Counted from the stretch's first letter, positions 1 to 10,000 are shown. The stretch is DNA of 64,000 bases from Haloglycomyces albus DSM 45210 (GCF_000527155.1 NZ_AZUQ01000001.1:2866168-2930167); one strand, 5' to 3'. The notes: a model not told the origin generated them from the sequence alone. Program-made: numbers and translations.

Positions 1-158
1 TCGGAAGTGACGACATGATCGGTGACCAATCGGCCGCACCAGTGGGCGACCAGTTCACGGCCCGCTCGATCCAGCGGCTCATTGCTGGGAAAGAGGCTGC
101 GCCGCGTTGCCGAGGTCGGGCCGTGCCGTAGCAGGGTGACGGTGGAGCGGTGGCTCAT
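1..158 (-). CDS. Histidine phosphatase family protein (3' end outside window)
   Basis: Only the first 52 codons are in the window. The N-terminus reads MSHRSTVTLLRHGPTSATRR, and LLRHGPT is the RHG catalytic motif of the histidine phosphatase (phosphoglycerate mutase-like) superfamily; the His would be the phospho-acceptor. The ATG overlaps the cbtA stop by four bases (ATGA), so it is the third gene of the riboswitch-controlled cbtB-cbtA unit. In that setting a role in cobalamin metabolism, such as alpha-ribazole phosphatase, is possible, but the fragment is too short to separate this from other SixA or CobC-like phosphatases. Confidence 0.75.
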   Translation of the reverse strand, partial: MSHRSTVTLLRHGPTSATRRSLFPSNEPLDRAGRELVAHWCGRLVTDHVVTS

Positions 159-907
159 AGTGCGTCGGCCTTCGCGGTTTTCGTTTGTGCGCGTTGCGAG
201 AGCCACGCGAATATGGTCGTCAGCGCCACCCACAGCAGTAGCTGTGTACCGATGGAGGACAGGCGGAATGACCAGAAGACGTCGGCGGGGAAATCGGCAC
301 CGCCTGCCGGAGAGGGAAGTAGCAGCCAAGCCGTCCCCAAAACGGCGACCCCCGCTGCCGCCACGGTGATCTGCCGTTGCGGCGGCTCCCATTCCCGAGC
401 ATGGAGACGCTTGGCCAGCCACCATAGGAACCCCAGGGTGACCGCTCCAATGGCGAGTGTGGCGAAGTAGAGGGCGGTGCGGTTACCGACGGTTCCCGGA
501 TCACCCACTCCAGGTGGATTGGCGGGATAAACCAGTGCCGGATACAGCACCACCGTGGCGGTAACGGCCGCTCCGACCTTCCATGTCGCGGCCCATTCGT
601 CACGTGTCGTCAGGCGCGAGCGCGCCAATCCGAAGGCGAGTCCGAAGACGCCGCCGAAGGCCGCTCCGACCAGGGAGGTGGCCACTGGAAGCATGGCCTC
701 CTGGACGGGACGGGATACCAATTCGTCCTCATGGTCGTGACCTCCGCCCGACTCTTCCGAGCCGTGCGAATGGCCTTCGTCCGATTGCTCTTCGATCTCA
801 ATGGCCGCGCGCAAGGTAGGCTCACCCGCGGCCCAGGCAAAGAGACCCGACAAGAGCCCAGCAAGAAGTCCCGCCGCGAGTCCGCGGCGGAGATAGTCGG
901 TGATCAT
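155..907 (-). CDS. cbtA: CbtA-family cobalt transporter subunit
   Basis: Predicted 250-residue integral membrane protein. A first membrane segment lies at about residues 9-28. It is followed by a His/Glu-rich loop (HSHGSEESGGGHDHEDE, about residues 46-62) suited to divalent metal binding, and then by further hydrophobic segments. This matches the CbtA family, which with CbtB is predicted to form a B12-regulated cobalt uptake system. The gene starts 13 bases after cbtB, with GGAG about ten bases before the ATG, and overlaps the phosphatase gene by four bases. Expression should follow the upstream cobalamin riboswitch. Transport of cobalt is a family prediction, not shown here. Confidence 0.85.
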   Translation of the reverse strand: MITDYLRRGLAAGLLAGLLSGLFAWAAGEPTLRAAIEIEEQSDEGHSHGSEESGGGHDHEDELVSRPVQEAMLPVATSLVGAAFGGVFGLAFGLARSRLTTRDEWAATWKVGAAVTATVVLYPALVYPANPPGVGDPGTVGNRTALYFATLAIGAVTLGFLWWLAKRLHAREWEPPQRQITVAAAGVAVLGTAWLLLPSPAGGADFPADVFWSFRLSSIGTQLLLWVALTTIFAWLSQRAQTKTAKADAL

Positions 908-920
908 TCGCTATCGGCTC

Positions 921-1106
921 CTAGTGGCAAGGAAAGCCGAGAAGGTGGCGGGCATCGTGGAAGGCTTCATGCAGCCACGGTGTTCCACCGGTGAGCGTGC
1001 CCTGTTCGAACGCGACGCCGTAGACGACGGCGGTCAACATGGCAACGGTGAATAGTGAGATGACGAATTCGCGACTGAGGCCAGTCGTCGTATTGAGAGC
1101 AGTCAT
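921..1106 (-). CDS. cbtB: CbtB-family cobalt transporter subunit
   Basis: Predicted 61-residue protein with one membrane segment and the characteristic His-rich C-terminus (HEAFHDARHLLGFPCH), the hallmark of CbtB. The ATG at 1106 is chosen over an upstream in-frame start because GGAGGAAT precedes it at good spacing, and because the upstream codons run into the riboswitch leader. It is the first gene after the cobalamin riboswitch and is followed by cbtA 13 bases on. It probably acts at the membrane with CbtA in cobalt uptake for B12 synthesis. Confidence 0.87.
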   Translation of the reverse strand: MTALNTTTGLSREFVISLFTVAMLTAVVYGVAFEQGTLTGGTPWLHEAFHDARHLLGFPCH

Positions 1107-1154
1107 TATTCCTCCACGGGGATAACCTCGTCCCCGAGATCGGGACAACGACGT

Positions 1155-1345
1155 TAGTATCCTGGCTTTCGGATCGTCGCTTCCCCCTCCGCCTTCCCGG
1201 GTCTTCCCAGTGGCGACTCTCTGTCTGGACAGGCTGGGCCTGGAGGAGGAAACTTCCCGAATACAGTGGCGGGACCGCCGCAGATTCGCACTGCGTTCCT
1301 AACAGCCGCTATCAGAGCTTCCATCACTTTACACACCGACTCGCG
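1155..1345 (-). promoter_or_regulatory. Cobalamin (B12) riboswitch upstream of cbtB
   Basis: Read on the minus strand, the leader contains GTGCGAATCTGCGGCGGTCC followed at once by CGCCACTGT, which is the conserved core of the adenosylcobalamin aptamer. It later has GAGTCGCCACTGGGAAGACC and ends with AAGCCAGGATAC, the usual 3' element. Order and spacing match the class. It sits about 50 bases before the cbtB start, so it should repress the cobalt transporter operon when B12 is sufficient. The exact 5' edge (the P1 strand) is approximate. Confidence 0.93.
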
Positions 1346-1440
1346 GCTTGTAAACCTACGGTAGTGGCGATGGTGAGCTGTGTGGGTTATCGGATGGAGG
1401 TGTGCCGTTTTCCTGGGGAAAGATCGTCTATTGCGCGTTC

Positions 1441-1470
1441 TTGATAAACAGTACGCGCGTACTGTATGGT
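1441..1470 (+). promoter_or_regulatory. Promoter of the methyltransferase gene
   Basis: A -35-like TTGATA (1441-1446) and a -10-like TATGGT (1465-1470) are 18 bases apart. The whole spacer is occupied by the palindrome described separately. The methyltransferase ATG follows at 1498 with an AAAGGA ribosome site. The promoter call is by eye. Confidence 0.55.
1448..1465. promoter_or_regulatory. Perfect 18-bp palindrome, AcnR-type operator candidate
   Basis: ACAGTACGCGCGTACTGT is identical to its reverse complement. Its core CAGTACGCGCGTACTG fits the motif I recall for the corynebacterial TetR-type aconitase repressor AcnR, CAGNACnnncGTACTG. It fills the spacer of the promoter at 1441-1470, so bound repressor would block RNA polymerase. 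An AcnR-like regulator is encoded at 35798-36379. Other TetR regulators also use palindromes of this sort. Confidence 0.65.
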
Positions 1471-1497
1471 GGTGTCATCGCAATCGAAAGGAATCAC

Positions 1498-2226
1498 ATG
1501 GACGCCACCAACTTCGGCACCGCGGCCGACCTGTACGACAATGTTCGTCCCACCTACCCGCGTGAGGCGATCGATTACCAACTGGGAACCGACCCGGTGA
1601 CCGTCGCCGATATCGGTGCCGGCACGGGGAAACTGACTCGAATCATTGTCCAAGCTGGACACCGTGTCATCGCCGTCGAGCCCGACTCACGGATGGCCGA
1701 ACAGCTTAGCGGTCAATCGTCCGACGTGCCCGTCCACGTTGCCGGAGCGGAGGAACTGCCGCTGGACGATAATAGTGTCGACGTCGTCACCGCGGGACAG
1801 TCCTTCCACTGGTTCGATAACGACACCGCGCTGCGGGAGATCCGGAGGGTACTGAACCCGGATGGAGTCTTCGCGCCGATCTGGAACATCCGCGATGAAA
1901 GCGTCTCCTGGGTGGCGGCATTGTCGGAGATCATCGGGCGCTCCAACGCCGAATACCTCGCTTCACATATCGCCGACGACAGCGACTACTTCGAACCGCA
2001 CTTCAGTCAGCGTGAACTACAGGTCTTCCGCCATGAATACCCCATAACCCCACAACGATTGTCGGATTTGGTGCGCTCCCGATCGAATTATCTCAACGGC
2101 AGTAGCGAATATCGGGCCGACCTGGACACTCGCGTGGCGGATCTGCTCAATGAGCACCCGGATCTGCGGGGCAGAGACGAGTTCGTCATGCCCTATCGGA
2201 CCTACGCCTTCCGCCTACGTGCCTGA
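1498..2226 (+). CDS. Class I SAM-dependent methyltransferase (Tmt1-like)
   Basis: Predicted 242-residue cytosolic enzyme. The SAM-binding motif I is VADIGAGTGK (about residues 36-45), followed by the acidic motif AVEP, a motif around LPLDDNSVD, and SFHWFD near residue 100. The HWFD signature and overall length resemble the Methyltransf_11 group that includes yeast Tmt1 (trans-aconitate methyltransferase); the resemblance is by eye. The ATG at 1498 has AAAGGA upstream; starts further upstream would place coding sequence across the promoter and palindrome. It is monocistronic. The palindrome in its promoter suggests TetR-type control, possibly linked to aconitase regulation. The substrate is not established. 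Confidence 0.8.
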   Translation: MDATNFGTAADLYDNVRPTYPREAIDYQLGTDPVTVADIGAGTGKLTRIIVQAGHRVIAVEPDSRMAEQLSGQSSDVPVHVAGAEELPLDDNSVDVVTAGQSFHWFDNDTALREIRRVLNPDGVFAPIWNIRDESVSWVAALSEIIGRSNAEYLASHIADDSDYFEPHFSQRELQVFRHEYPITPQRLSDLVRSRSNYLNGSSEYRADLDTRVADLLNEHPDLRGRDEFVMPYRTYAFRLRA

Positions 2227-2309
2227 CCATCGGCCCGGTATCACGTCGATTCCGCATGGTGTCAGGCGGCGAACGGCCGCGACCGCTGCCGAACCACCCG
2301 ACGTTCGCA

Positions 2310-2624
2310 TTATTCGGGTGGCTGGAGATGGGGTTTGACCGTCCAGGCGATTTTATCGGTCAACTCCGCCAGCCAGGCGCGGTTGCGGCGGGCGCGAATG
2401 TAAAGGCGTTCGCTGTAGAGCACGACGCTAGGGCGAGTCCATTCGTGGCAGTAGGCGACCGCCGCGGGCGGACATTCGCGCTCCGGCCTGGGTTCCTGAT
2501 CGCATTCCACCGGCAGAAGGTAGACGGTTTTACTCGCCGCATGGAGCCGCACTTGCCATTGGTGTTGATCGTGTTCGAGGGTTCCGATATTGACGGCGTC
2601 AGCGGGGAGATAGTTGACCGGCAT
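2310..2624 (-). CDS. Hypothetical protein, 104 residues
   Basis: I do not recognise this family. The protein is soluble, has three cysteines (in VECDQ, RECPP and AYCHEW), a Pro-rich middle and a Trp-containing C-terminus. No signal peptide or membrane segment is seen. AAAGGAG lies about ten bases before the ATG, which supports translation, and the composition is protein-like, unlike the overlapping frames. It converges on the methyltransferase gene. Coding status is likely but not certain. Confidence 0.55.
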   Translation of the reverse strand: MPVNYLPADAVNIGTLEHDQHQWQVRLHAASKTVYLLPVECDQEPRPERECPPAAVAYCHEWTRPSVVLYSERLYIRARRNRAWLAELTDKIAWTVKPHLQPPE

Positions 2625-3045
2625 GAGCGGCAGGCTCCTTTCGCGACGAGACAGGCGATACCGTCGGCGGTAATATGGCGGACTTGGGTATGAACGGTGC
2701 GATGGTGGTGGGCGGTTGGAGGTTGGACGACGTTGTCGGTTGTTTCATTGTGTCGGTCATATCGGAATGTGCTGGTTTTCAATCCGGCATTTCTGACGCG
2801 TGTCGTTTCCCACCAGATTATGTCCCTTCAGGGGGTTACTCCACATCAACTTCCAGACCGAGTGGCGTGGCGCTGCCCGCGAACAGCCGATGGGCCGCCA
2901 CCTGATGCCGTGAACGATGCGGACGAGTCCCCCGCACCCCTGTAGCGTTCCCGCCGGTCGTTCAACGTCACGAGCGAGCTCGCTTATGGACGTTGCTGTC
3001 GAATTCGTCGGTACGTGTCGGCCCCACGAGGTCTGCCCGTCCGTT
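2625..3045. other. Intergenic stretch with no convincing gene
   Basis: About 420 bases between the 104-residue gene and the end of the MFS gene. The open frames here lack ribosome sites and have shadow-like composition. It presumably holds the promoter for the leftward hypothetical gene. I see no RNA gene or strong hairpin. Confidence 0.5.
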
Positions 3046-4338
3046 TCAACGTCCCTCAACTGCCGGCTTTTCCCTCCGGTCCACTGTACTCGCCAAACGG
3101 TCGTCGGCGGCCTCAGAAGTGTTCAGATCGATACGGAGCACACCGATGGCGCTGGCGACGGCGAGCGCGCACAATCCGAGCCACGGCACCCAGTTCCAGG
3201 TATCGCCGATGCGATCGATGGCCGTGCCGACGAGGAAGTTGCCCGCGACCAGCATGACGCCGCACACCGTTTGATAAATTCCGTAATGTGTGGCGATCCG
3301 TTGTCCGCCGGTGAGAGCGGTGACGGTGTCCATCTCGAACGGGAAGGTGATCATCGTTCCCAACGCCAACAAGCCTCCTGAGACGACGACCGCGACCGCG
3401 ACCGCAGCCGGCGGGACGGTCCAGGCGGTCACGGCGAGCGTGGGAACGAACGCCCAGCCCAACACCAACAGGCCGACCACGAGGGAGGCACGTCGTCCCA
3501 GGAGCGATGTACACCGCGCGGTGATACGCACTTGGAAGACGATCGTCAGCGTCCCGGAGACGGCGAACATCATCGCGATCGTCGCCGTCGACGCAGTGGA
3601 AGTCAGATGGTCGCCGAGCAAGAGCGGCAAGGCGAGGTAGGTCTGGAACACGAGAACATACGACCCGGACATGGCCAGAGCGAACGCTATAAACCGTCGA
3701 TCGGTCAGTACGGTGTGCCAGGCCTCGATCAAGGACGGGCGTTCGCGGCCACCATGTTCGCCGTTGGAGTTCGAGGGCAGTCGGCGTGCCTGGACAATGG
3801 TCAGCGCGGTGAAGATCGCGGCAGCGACGGCACAGGCGAACTGGAAGTTCACTGTGGCCAGTGCTACGCCGATGATCGGTCCGGCGAGAATACCGGCTTG
3901 ATAAAAGACGTTGAACACCGCGAACGTCCCCACGCGATCGTTATCGGAATGTTCGGCCAGACACGCGCGCACCGCCGGGTTGAACAGAGCCCCGGCAACA
4001 CCGGTGGCGATCATTCCCACTGCCAGGCCCGGAAGGGCGTCGACCGTGGCCAGCAAACCGAACCCGACCGTGCGTAGCAAACACCCGGCCATGATCAGGT
4101 TCTTGTACCCCCACCGGTCGGCCAACGCTCCGCCGAGAAAGAACATGCCTTGCTGACTGAAATTGCGCAGCCCCAACAGAATTCCCACTACACCGGCCGC
4201 CAGCCCAAGCGACCCGGTCAGATACGCGGCCAGATAGGGCATCAGCATGAAAAAACCGGCGTTGATGCCAAACTGATTGACACACAACAATCGTGCGGTC
4301 GCGTCCAGGCGAGAAAAGCGCCTTGGCAAACCCGTCAT
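3046..4338 (-). CDS. MFS transporter
   Basis: Predicted 430-residue protein with about twelve hydrophobic segments. The loop after segment 2 reads [12 protein letters not shown], a good match to the major facilitator motif A (GxxxDRxGRR). A central hydrophilic loop (about residues 190-210, [11 protein letters not shown]) separates the two halves. The ATG at 4338 overlaps the stop of the preceding PLP enzyme gene by four bases, so the two are translationally coupled. It probably exports a small molecule made or modified by that enzyme. The substrate cannot be read from the sequence. Confidence 0.85.
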   Translation of the reverse strand: MTGLPRRFSRLDATARLLCVNQFGINAGFFMLMPYLAAYLTGSLGLAAGVVGILLGLRNFSQQGMFFLGGALADRWGYKNLIMAGCLLRTVGFGLLATVDALPGLAVGMIATGVAGALFNPAVRACLAEHSDNDRVGTFAVFNVFYQAGILAGPIIGVALATVNFQFACAVAAAIFTALTIVQARRLPSNSNGEHGGRERPSLIEAWHTVLTDRRFIAFALAMSGSYVLVFQTYLALPLLLGDHLTSTASTATIAMMFAVSGTLTIVFQVRITARCTSLLGRRASLVVGLLVLGWAFVPTLAVTAWTVPPAAVAVAVVVSGGLLALGTMITFPFEMDTVTALTGGQRIATHYGIYQTVCGVMLVAGNFLVGTAIDRIGDTWNWVPWLGLCALAVASAIGVLRIDLNTSEAADDRLASTVDRREKPAVEGR

Positions 4339-5510
4339 CGCGCCGCCTCCGCAAGCACCGGATCGACAACGGTCTCGGAACGCGACCATTCCACGACCTG
4401 TGTCGATAGTGGAGAAGATATGGTCACCGGTTCGTCGGGCACAGGCTGCCCCAGTATTCCGTTCTCGCGGCAGTAGTCGTCATTGAAGACCGTATCGGCG
4501 TAACGGTGCGGGCCGTCGGGAAAGACGGCGACGATTCTAGTACCGGGTTTTTCCTTGCGCGCCAACCAGTCGGCTACCAATCCGACCGCACCGACACTCC
4601 AGCCTCCGGTTGTATACGCTCGCCGGGCGAGATCGCGTGCCGACGCCACCGCTGCGCTCGCCGGTACCCAGTGGATCTCGCTGAACGCGTCATAGGCGAC
4701 ATTGCGCGGGAAAATACTCGACCCCAGGCCGCGCATCAGGCGTGGGCGGGCCTCTTGTCCGAAGATCGTCGATCCGGTCGCGTCGACGCCGACCAGGCGC
4801 GCGTGTGGGTAGAGACGACGCAGGACGCGGAAGATTCCGGCCGAATGCCCTCCGGTGCCTACCGCACAGACCAGGATGTCGACCCGGCCGGCCTGGAATG
4901 CCAGTTCGAGTGCGAGCGCCTCATAGGCGGCGACGTTGTCCGGGTTGTGGTACTGGTCGGGGGACCAGGTGTCGGATCGATCCGCCGTTATGGCATTGAC
5001 GCGGGCTCGGCGAGCCTCCTGCCAGCCGCCGATCGGATCGGGGCGATCGACAAGGTCGACCTGCGCTCCATAGGCGAGTAGCAATCGTCGCATTGCCGGT
5101 TCAAGGCCCGGATCGGCCACCACTGTGAGTGGGTGGCCGAAATTCTGCGCGGCCAAGGCCAATCCGAGTCCGAGTGTACCCGAAGTGGATTCCACGATAG
5201 GGCCTCCTGGAACCAGGAGGCCCTTCTCACGCGCCTGTTTCACCATGTACAGGGCGGCGCGATCCTTGATGCCACCCGGGTTGGATCCTTCCAACTTGGC
5301 CCAATATCCGCGTGACCGGTCCGGGCCACGGGCAGGAAGGCGGAGCAGGGGAGTCTTACCTATCAATGCGGCGGTTCTGGGGCACGGGTCGAGGTTGGCG
5401 AGAGCCTCGGAAGGTGTGGTCGTTTCGTTGCGCAGTGGAAAATCGATGATTGTCACTGGAAAGTGCGTCTTTCGTCGAATCGGTGAGAACGGGAAGAGGT
5501 GAGCGGGCAC
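4335..5510 (-). CDS. PLP-dependent cysteine synthase-like enzyme
   Basis: Fold-type II PLP enzyme of about 391 residues. GKTPLLRL and [13 protein letters not shown] carry the expected N-terminal motif and the PLP lysine (K in GGIKDR), and GTGGHSAGI resembles the phosphate-binding loop. The substrate loop reads [10 protein letters not shown] where O-acetylserine sulfhydrylases have TSGNTG, so the usual Asn is replaced by Thr. This points to a specialised member, perhaps SbnA-like or another amino-acid beta-replacement enzyme, rather than housekeeping CysK. It is translationally coupled to an MFS exporter. The start is uncertain: a GTG at 5456 ([10 protein letters not shown]) is an alternative. 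A C-terminal extension of about 40 residues follows the catalytic domain. Confidence 0.8.
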   Translation of the reverse strand: MPAHLFPFSPIRRKTHFPVTIIDFPLRNETTTPSEALANLDPCPRTAALIGKTPLLRLPARGPDRSRGYWAKLEGSNPGGIKDRAALYMVKQAREKGLLVPGGPIVESTSGTLGLGLALAAQNFGHPLTVVADPGLEPAMRRLLLAYGAQVDLVDRPDPIGGWQEARRARVNAITADRSDTWSPDQYHNPDNVAAYEALALELAFQAGRVDILVCAVGTGGHSAGIFRVLRRLYPHARLVGVDATGSTIFGQEARPRLMRGLGSSIFPRNVAYDAFSEIHWVPASAAVASARDLARRAYTTGGWSVGAVGLVADWLARKEKPGTRIVAVFPDGPHRYADTVFNDDYCRENGILGQPVPDEPVTISSPLSTQVVEWSRSETVVDPVLAEAAR

Positions 5511-5529
5511 ATAAGTGCCGCGTGGTGCT

Positions 5530-5895
5530 CTAGATTCGCAAGACGCACATGACGAGGTGTCGATCCAGTCCCGATCGGGCGTGCGAGGTGGAAAGGTCGA
5601 CGTTTGTTCTCGTATCGGGAAAGTCAGGGGATTTGGATTCCGTTACCGGGGTGGTAACCGAGGTGTCGATATGCAGAGAAGGCTGTTGTGCGATCGATTC
5701 CGCGCGATGGTGTTCGAGGTGGGAGGGGCAATCGCCGGTATCGACCGCGACAGCGGCCGACGGTTCGAATGCGTCCTGGGGGACGTGTGTTTGGCATGTC
5801 TCCAGGGCGGTCAGCAATAGTGCGAGCACGACCAAGCCTGCGACGCCCATTCGTGTCGGCAGGGATCGCCTCCGTTGCGTCTGACCGGCAGTCAT
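5530..5895 (-). CDS. Hypothetical membrane-anchored or secreted protein
   Basis: Predicted 121 residues. A basic N-terminus (RRRSLPTR) precedes one hydrophobic segment ([16 protein letters not shown], about residues 17-32), giving a signal anchor or signal peptide. The rest is hydrophilic and His-containing ([10 protein letters not shown]) and ends in [10 protein letters not shown] do not recognise the family. It ends 20 bases before the PLP enzyme gene on the same strand and may be in the same transcript. No strong ribosome site is visible. Confidence 0.5.
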   Translation of the reverse strand: MTAGQTQRRRSLPTRMGVAGLVVLALLLTALETCQTHVPQDAFEPSAAVAVDTGDCPSHLEHHRAESIAQQPSLHIDTSVTTPVTESKSPDFPDTRTNVDLSTSHARSGLDRHLVMCVLRI

Positions 5896-6029
5896 AGCGG
5901 GAAACCTACCAGAACGGCCTCGTCGTTCCCCGCATTTGCGCTCGTGTCGTCACGTCGACGGTACATGGGTTGCGACAGAACCGTCGGGCATCAACCCGGC
6001 GTTGTACGGTGCTGCCGCTCGCCACGCGA

Positions 6030-6251
6030 TTAGAAAGGGTCGGAGTACTCCGACGATCGTGACCGTTGCCGTCGCCTGTTGTTGAGACCAACGGCGACGA
6101 GGAAAACGGCGGTTCCAAACGCCAGGATCAGAGCGACCAGGTGAAACTCCATCGCCAACATTGACGACAGGGCCCCCGATATGAAGGGCAAGGCCATGGC
6201 GATGGCGGCGATAAGGGCAATCCACTTGGCATAACGTTGCATGAAGCTCAT
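6030..6251 (-). CDS. Small two-segment membrane protein
   Basis: Predicted 73 residues beginning MSFMQRYAKW, with two hydrophobic segments (about residues 9-27 and 34-55) and a basic, polar tail (NNRRRQRSRSSEYSDPF). AAGGAG lies 13 bases before the ATG, which is rather far. The longer frame upstream has a shadow-like composition and is not used. The function is unknown. Confidence 0.5.
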   Translation of the reverse strand: MSFMQRYAKWIALIAAIAMALPFISGALSSMLAMEFHLVALILAFGTAVFLVAVGLNNRRRQRSRSSEYSDPF

Positions 6252-6515
6252 TGAATCGCCTGCGCTCCTTTCCAGGTGAATGAGCGCATGGGCACGCGGC
6301 GTACCGATGGCTCTGCTTAAGTAGTTCCATGCGTAGTCTGTGCTCCAGCGTAACGCCTGTGGTTCCGGATCATATGTCGCATGGGTACGGAGCGTCAACG
6401 AATCGACGTGAGGTGTTCGGCTCTGACCGTTTCCGAACGTGACGGGCGCTGTGACAGGGTTTCGACTGTTTTCGCCGCACACGCTGTGGTGACGTCGGCG
6501 GGGCCGGCTGAAGTC

Positions 6516-6983
6516 TCATTCGTCGTCGGGTGGGGTCGTCCGTCGCTGGAGATTGTCGCGGACATCGGAGATGATGCCCGCACCGATGCTGACGGCCGCA
6601 CAGAGAAATTGAAGCATGACGGCCCCGTAACAGGTAAGCGCCATTGTCCACCAGGCCTCGGTGAGAGCCAGCGCGATGACGACGACTCCGTATCCGTCCT
6701 GGAACAACCACAACAATACCGTCCAAAGGAACAGCGTCCGCGCCGGCGAGGTCGATGCGTCGGTATGACGATCGCTGTGGAAACGGCGGACTTCGCGTCG
6801 GTGCCCGGTCACGATGAGACAGAAGAGGGTGGCGTTGACCGCGAGAGTCACCGTGACGGCCAGACCGACGGACCAATCGGTCCAGGAGAGCAGAGCGTGT
6901 GTCCCGCCGACGACGATCGTGGCGACCGGAATCGTCCAGGGCAACAGCGTGCCGATGACAAGGGTGCGGGAGGCGAGTGACAT
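6516..6983 (-). CDS. Hypothetical integral membrane protein
   Basis: Predicted 155 residues with about four hydrophobic segments and a His/Arg-rich cytosolic loop between the second and third (HRREVRRFHSDRHTD). The ATG at 6983 (MSLASRTLVIG) is preceded by a purine run GAAGGAAAGAAAGA; an upstream ATG at 7046 is possible. It starts 67 bases after dnaE2 on the same strand, so it could be read with the mutagenesis operon. It is not a known part of that system. The family is not recognised. Confidence 0.55.
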   Translation of the reverse strand: MSLASRTLVIGTLLPWTIPVATIVVGGTHALLSWTDWSVGLAVTVTLAVNATLFCLIVTGHRREVRRFHSDRHTDASTSPARTLFLWTVLLWLFQDGYGVVVIALALTEAWWTMALTCYGAVMLQFLCAAVSIGAGIISDVRDNLQRRTTPPDDE

Positions 6984-7050
6984 GGGGTGGTCTTTCTTTC
7001 CTTCGCTCGGAGAAGCCAGATTTTTAATACCCTCGAATAATGTCACTGCT

Positions 7051-10000
7051 CTATCGAAAGTCGCGCGACTTGGGTTCGGGGGTGGCGAGCGTCAACCTCG
7101 TCAGCTTATCCGCGGTAATATTCGTGGCGCTCAAGACATCACGTCGTGCGTCGTCGGCACGGGTAATCTGCCCGCGTACCCGCAGAGCCGACGCACCGAC
7201 CGCGACGTCGCGCCACCGTTCCCACAGACCCTCCGAACAGATCACATTGATCAATCCGGTTTCATCCTCCAAACTCACAAACGTGACTCCGCGAGCCGTG
7301 GGAGGCCGCTGACGATGTGTCACGATCCCGGCCACCTCCACGCGTTCAGCATCGGGGATATCCAACAACTCCACGATCGCGACCACCCCGGCATCGGACA
7401 ATTCCTCGCGCACAAAGGCAATGGGGTGGGCCCGAGTGGACAGCCCCAGGCCGTCCCAATCGGCATGCGCCAGCTCGATGTCCGACATGCCAGGCAACAC
7501 CGGAGCGGGCTGCGACGGCTGCGTTCCCGCGATCATGCCCACATCGTCGCGCGCCATACCCGCCTTCCACATGGCCTGCCGACGTTGTCCCTCCAGAGAA
7601 TCGACGGCGCCGGCGATCGCGAGCGCCTCCATCTGCTTGGAACCGATTCCGGTGCGGCGGGCCAGATCCCACACATCCCGGTAAGGATGTTCCCGACGTG
7701 CGGCAACAATGGTTTGGGCGCTCGCCTTGCTCAATCCTTTCACCTCATCGAGCCCGAGTCGGATATCGGCCCGGGCAAAGACGACGTGGTCCGAACCGGT
7801 GATCGGTTCGATATCGGCACTGACGTTACTGGCGTTAACGTCGGCACTGTGGACGGTAATGCCGTGGCGTTGCGCGTCGGCGACCAAGGTGGCCGGAGAG
7901 TAGAACCCCATGGGTTGATTGGCCAGCAGCGCGGCGTAAAAAGCCGCCGGATAATGGCACTTCAACCAGGCCGAAGAGTACACCAGATGCGCGAACGAGG
8001 CAGAGTGGCTTTCCGGAAAGCCGAAATCGGCGAAGGAGGTGAGCTGTTGAAACACTCGCTCGGCGTCGGCCCCCACGATCCCGCGTTCCGCCATCCCGTC
8101 GAAGAGTCGTTCCCGCAGCGCCTCCATTTTGTCGCTGGAACGCTTGGACCCCATGGCGCGACGCAGTAGATCGGCTTCCGAGGCGTCGAACCCGGCGGCG
8201 TCAATGGCCATCTGCATCAGTTGCTCTTGATAGAGCGGCACCCCGTAGGTCTTTTCCAATGCCGGGTGAAGAACCTCGGGGACCTCATGCCGCCATTCCT
8301 TGCCCGCCCGACGCTGCAGATACGGATGCACCGACTGTCCCTGCACCGGTCCGGGGCGAATCAACGCGATCTCGGCGACCAGATCCTGGAAGCATCGTGG
8401 CTTGAGCCGTGGAAGCGTGGACATCTGTGCGCGCGATTCGACCTGGAACACCCCGACGGTGTCGGCCCGGCACAGGAGATCGTAGACCTCGCCGTCATCG
8501 GGCGGCAGGCGCGCCAAGTCCACAGTGTGCCCATGCCGGGCGGCGATCAGGTCGATACAGGTGTGCAGTGCCCCCAACATGCCGAGCCCGAGAAGATCGA
8601 ACTTCACCAGACCCGCGTCGGCACAGTCCTCCTTATCCCACTGCAGAACACTGCGACCGGCCGCTCGAGCCCATTCGATCGGCACGATCTCCGAGACGGG
8701 ACTTTCGCAGATCACCATGCCGCCCGGGTGGACGCCCAGATGTCGTGGCAGGCGCTGGAACTCCCCGGCCAAATCCGCGACGTCCGGCGGCACCCCCTCC
8801 ATTTCAGCGGGATCGAAACCCGTCCAACGGTGCAGGCGTTTGCTCCACCTCGTCGCCTGATCCGGATCGTGCCCGTAGGCCTTGGCGGCGTCCTGAACCG
8901 CCGACCGGGGTCGGTAGGTGATCACATTCGCCACCTGCGCCGCTCGACGACGGCCGTATTTGGCATAGACGTATTGAATGACCTCCTCCCGGCGACCGGA
9001 TTCGATATCGAGGTCGATGTCCGGCGGTCCCTCCCTTTCCGCCGAAAGGAACCGTTCGAAGAGCAGACCGAATCCCACCGCGTCCACGTTCGTAATGCGC
9101 AACGCATAGCAAACCGCCGAGTTTGCCGCCGAGCCACGCCCCTGACAGTAGATGTTGTGGGCGCGACAGAACCGGACGATGTCGGCGACGATGAGGAAAT
9201 AGCCGCTGAAACCCAGCTCGCGAATCACGCGCAGTTCGTACTCCAACTGCCGCCACGCCCCTGCAACCCGCTCGGCTCCGGGAGGGCCGTACAGATCGCA
9301 GGCCCCCTCGGTCGTCAAAGCCGCCAGGTAGGAGAATTCATCGTGCTCACGCGGCGTATCGAACAAGGGCAGGCGGGGGGCCAAGACCTGAAAATCGAAC
9401 GCGCAGTCGGCGGCCAATTCCACACTGTGCTCCACCGCCCCGGGTACGTCGACGAATCGCGCCCGCATCTCCTCAGCCGACCGCAGGAACGCCGCCGCAC
9501 TGGAATCCAAGTACGGATCCGCCTCGTCCAATGAACGGTTCATACGCGTCGCCGCCAAGGCCGCCGCCACTCGTGCGCGTTCCGGACGACTGAAATGCAC
9601 CCCGTTCGTCGCCACCACCCCGACCCCGGCTTGACGGGCGATACGAGTCAGCACCTCAACCCGGTCGCTGTCGCCGGGACGGTCGTGATGGGTCAGCTCC
9701 ACCGTGACGCGCTCGCGTCCGAAGAGGTCGATGAGGCGGTGCAGTGCCCGGGAGGCGTGGCGGGGCCCTGAGGCGAGAGCCTGATTGAGCGGGCCTTTGC
9801 GGCACCCGGTGAGTACGTGCCAGTCTCCGCCCGCGTGCTCGGCCAGGCGGGAGAGCGAATAATTCGGCAGTTCCTTGTCACTCCCCGCCAGTTTGGCGTC
9901 GGTGATGGCGCGGGACAGGCGTCGGTAGCCCGTGGCGTTGCGGGCCAATACGACCAGGTGTGTGCCGGCGGGATCGCCGTTGCCCCGACGACCGTGCGGC

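Noticed and set aside
2757-3059. 100-codon minus-strand frame upstream of the 104-residue gene
   Set aside because: No ribosome site, overlaps the MFS 3' end and has a shadow-like composition.
7058-7071. AAGTCGCGCGACTT palindrome near the dnaE2 stop
   Set aside because: It lies in the last codons of dnaE2; no promoter is next to it, so an operator role is not supported.
8221-9534. Long plus-strand open frame opposite dnaE2
   Set aside because: Lies wholly inside the polymerase gene with shadow composition and no start signal.
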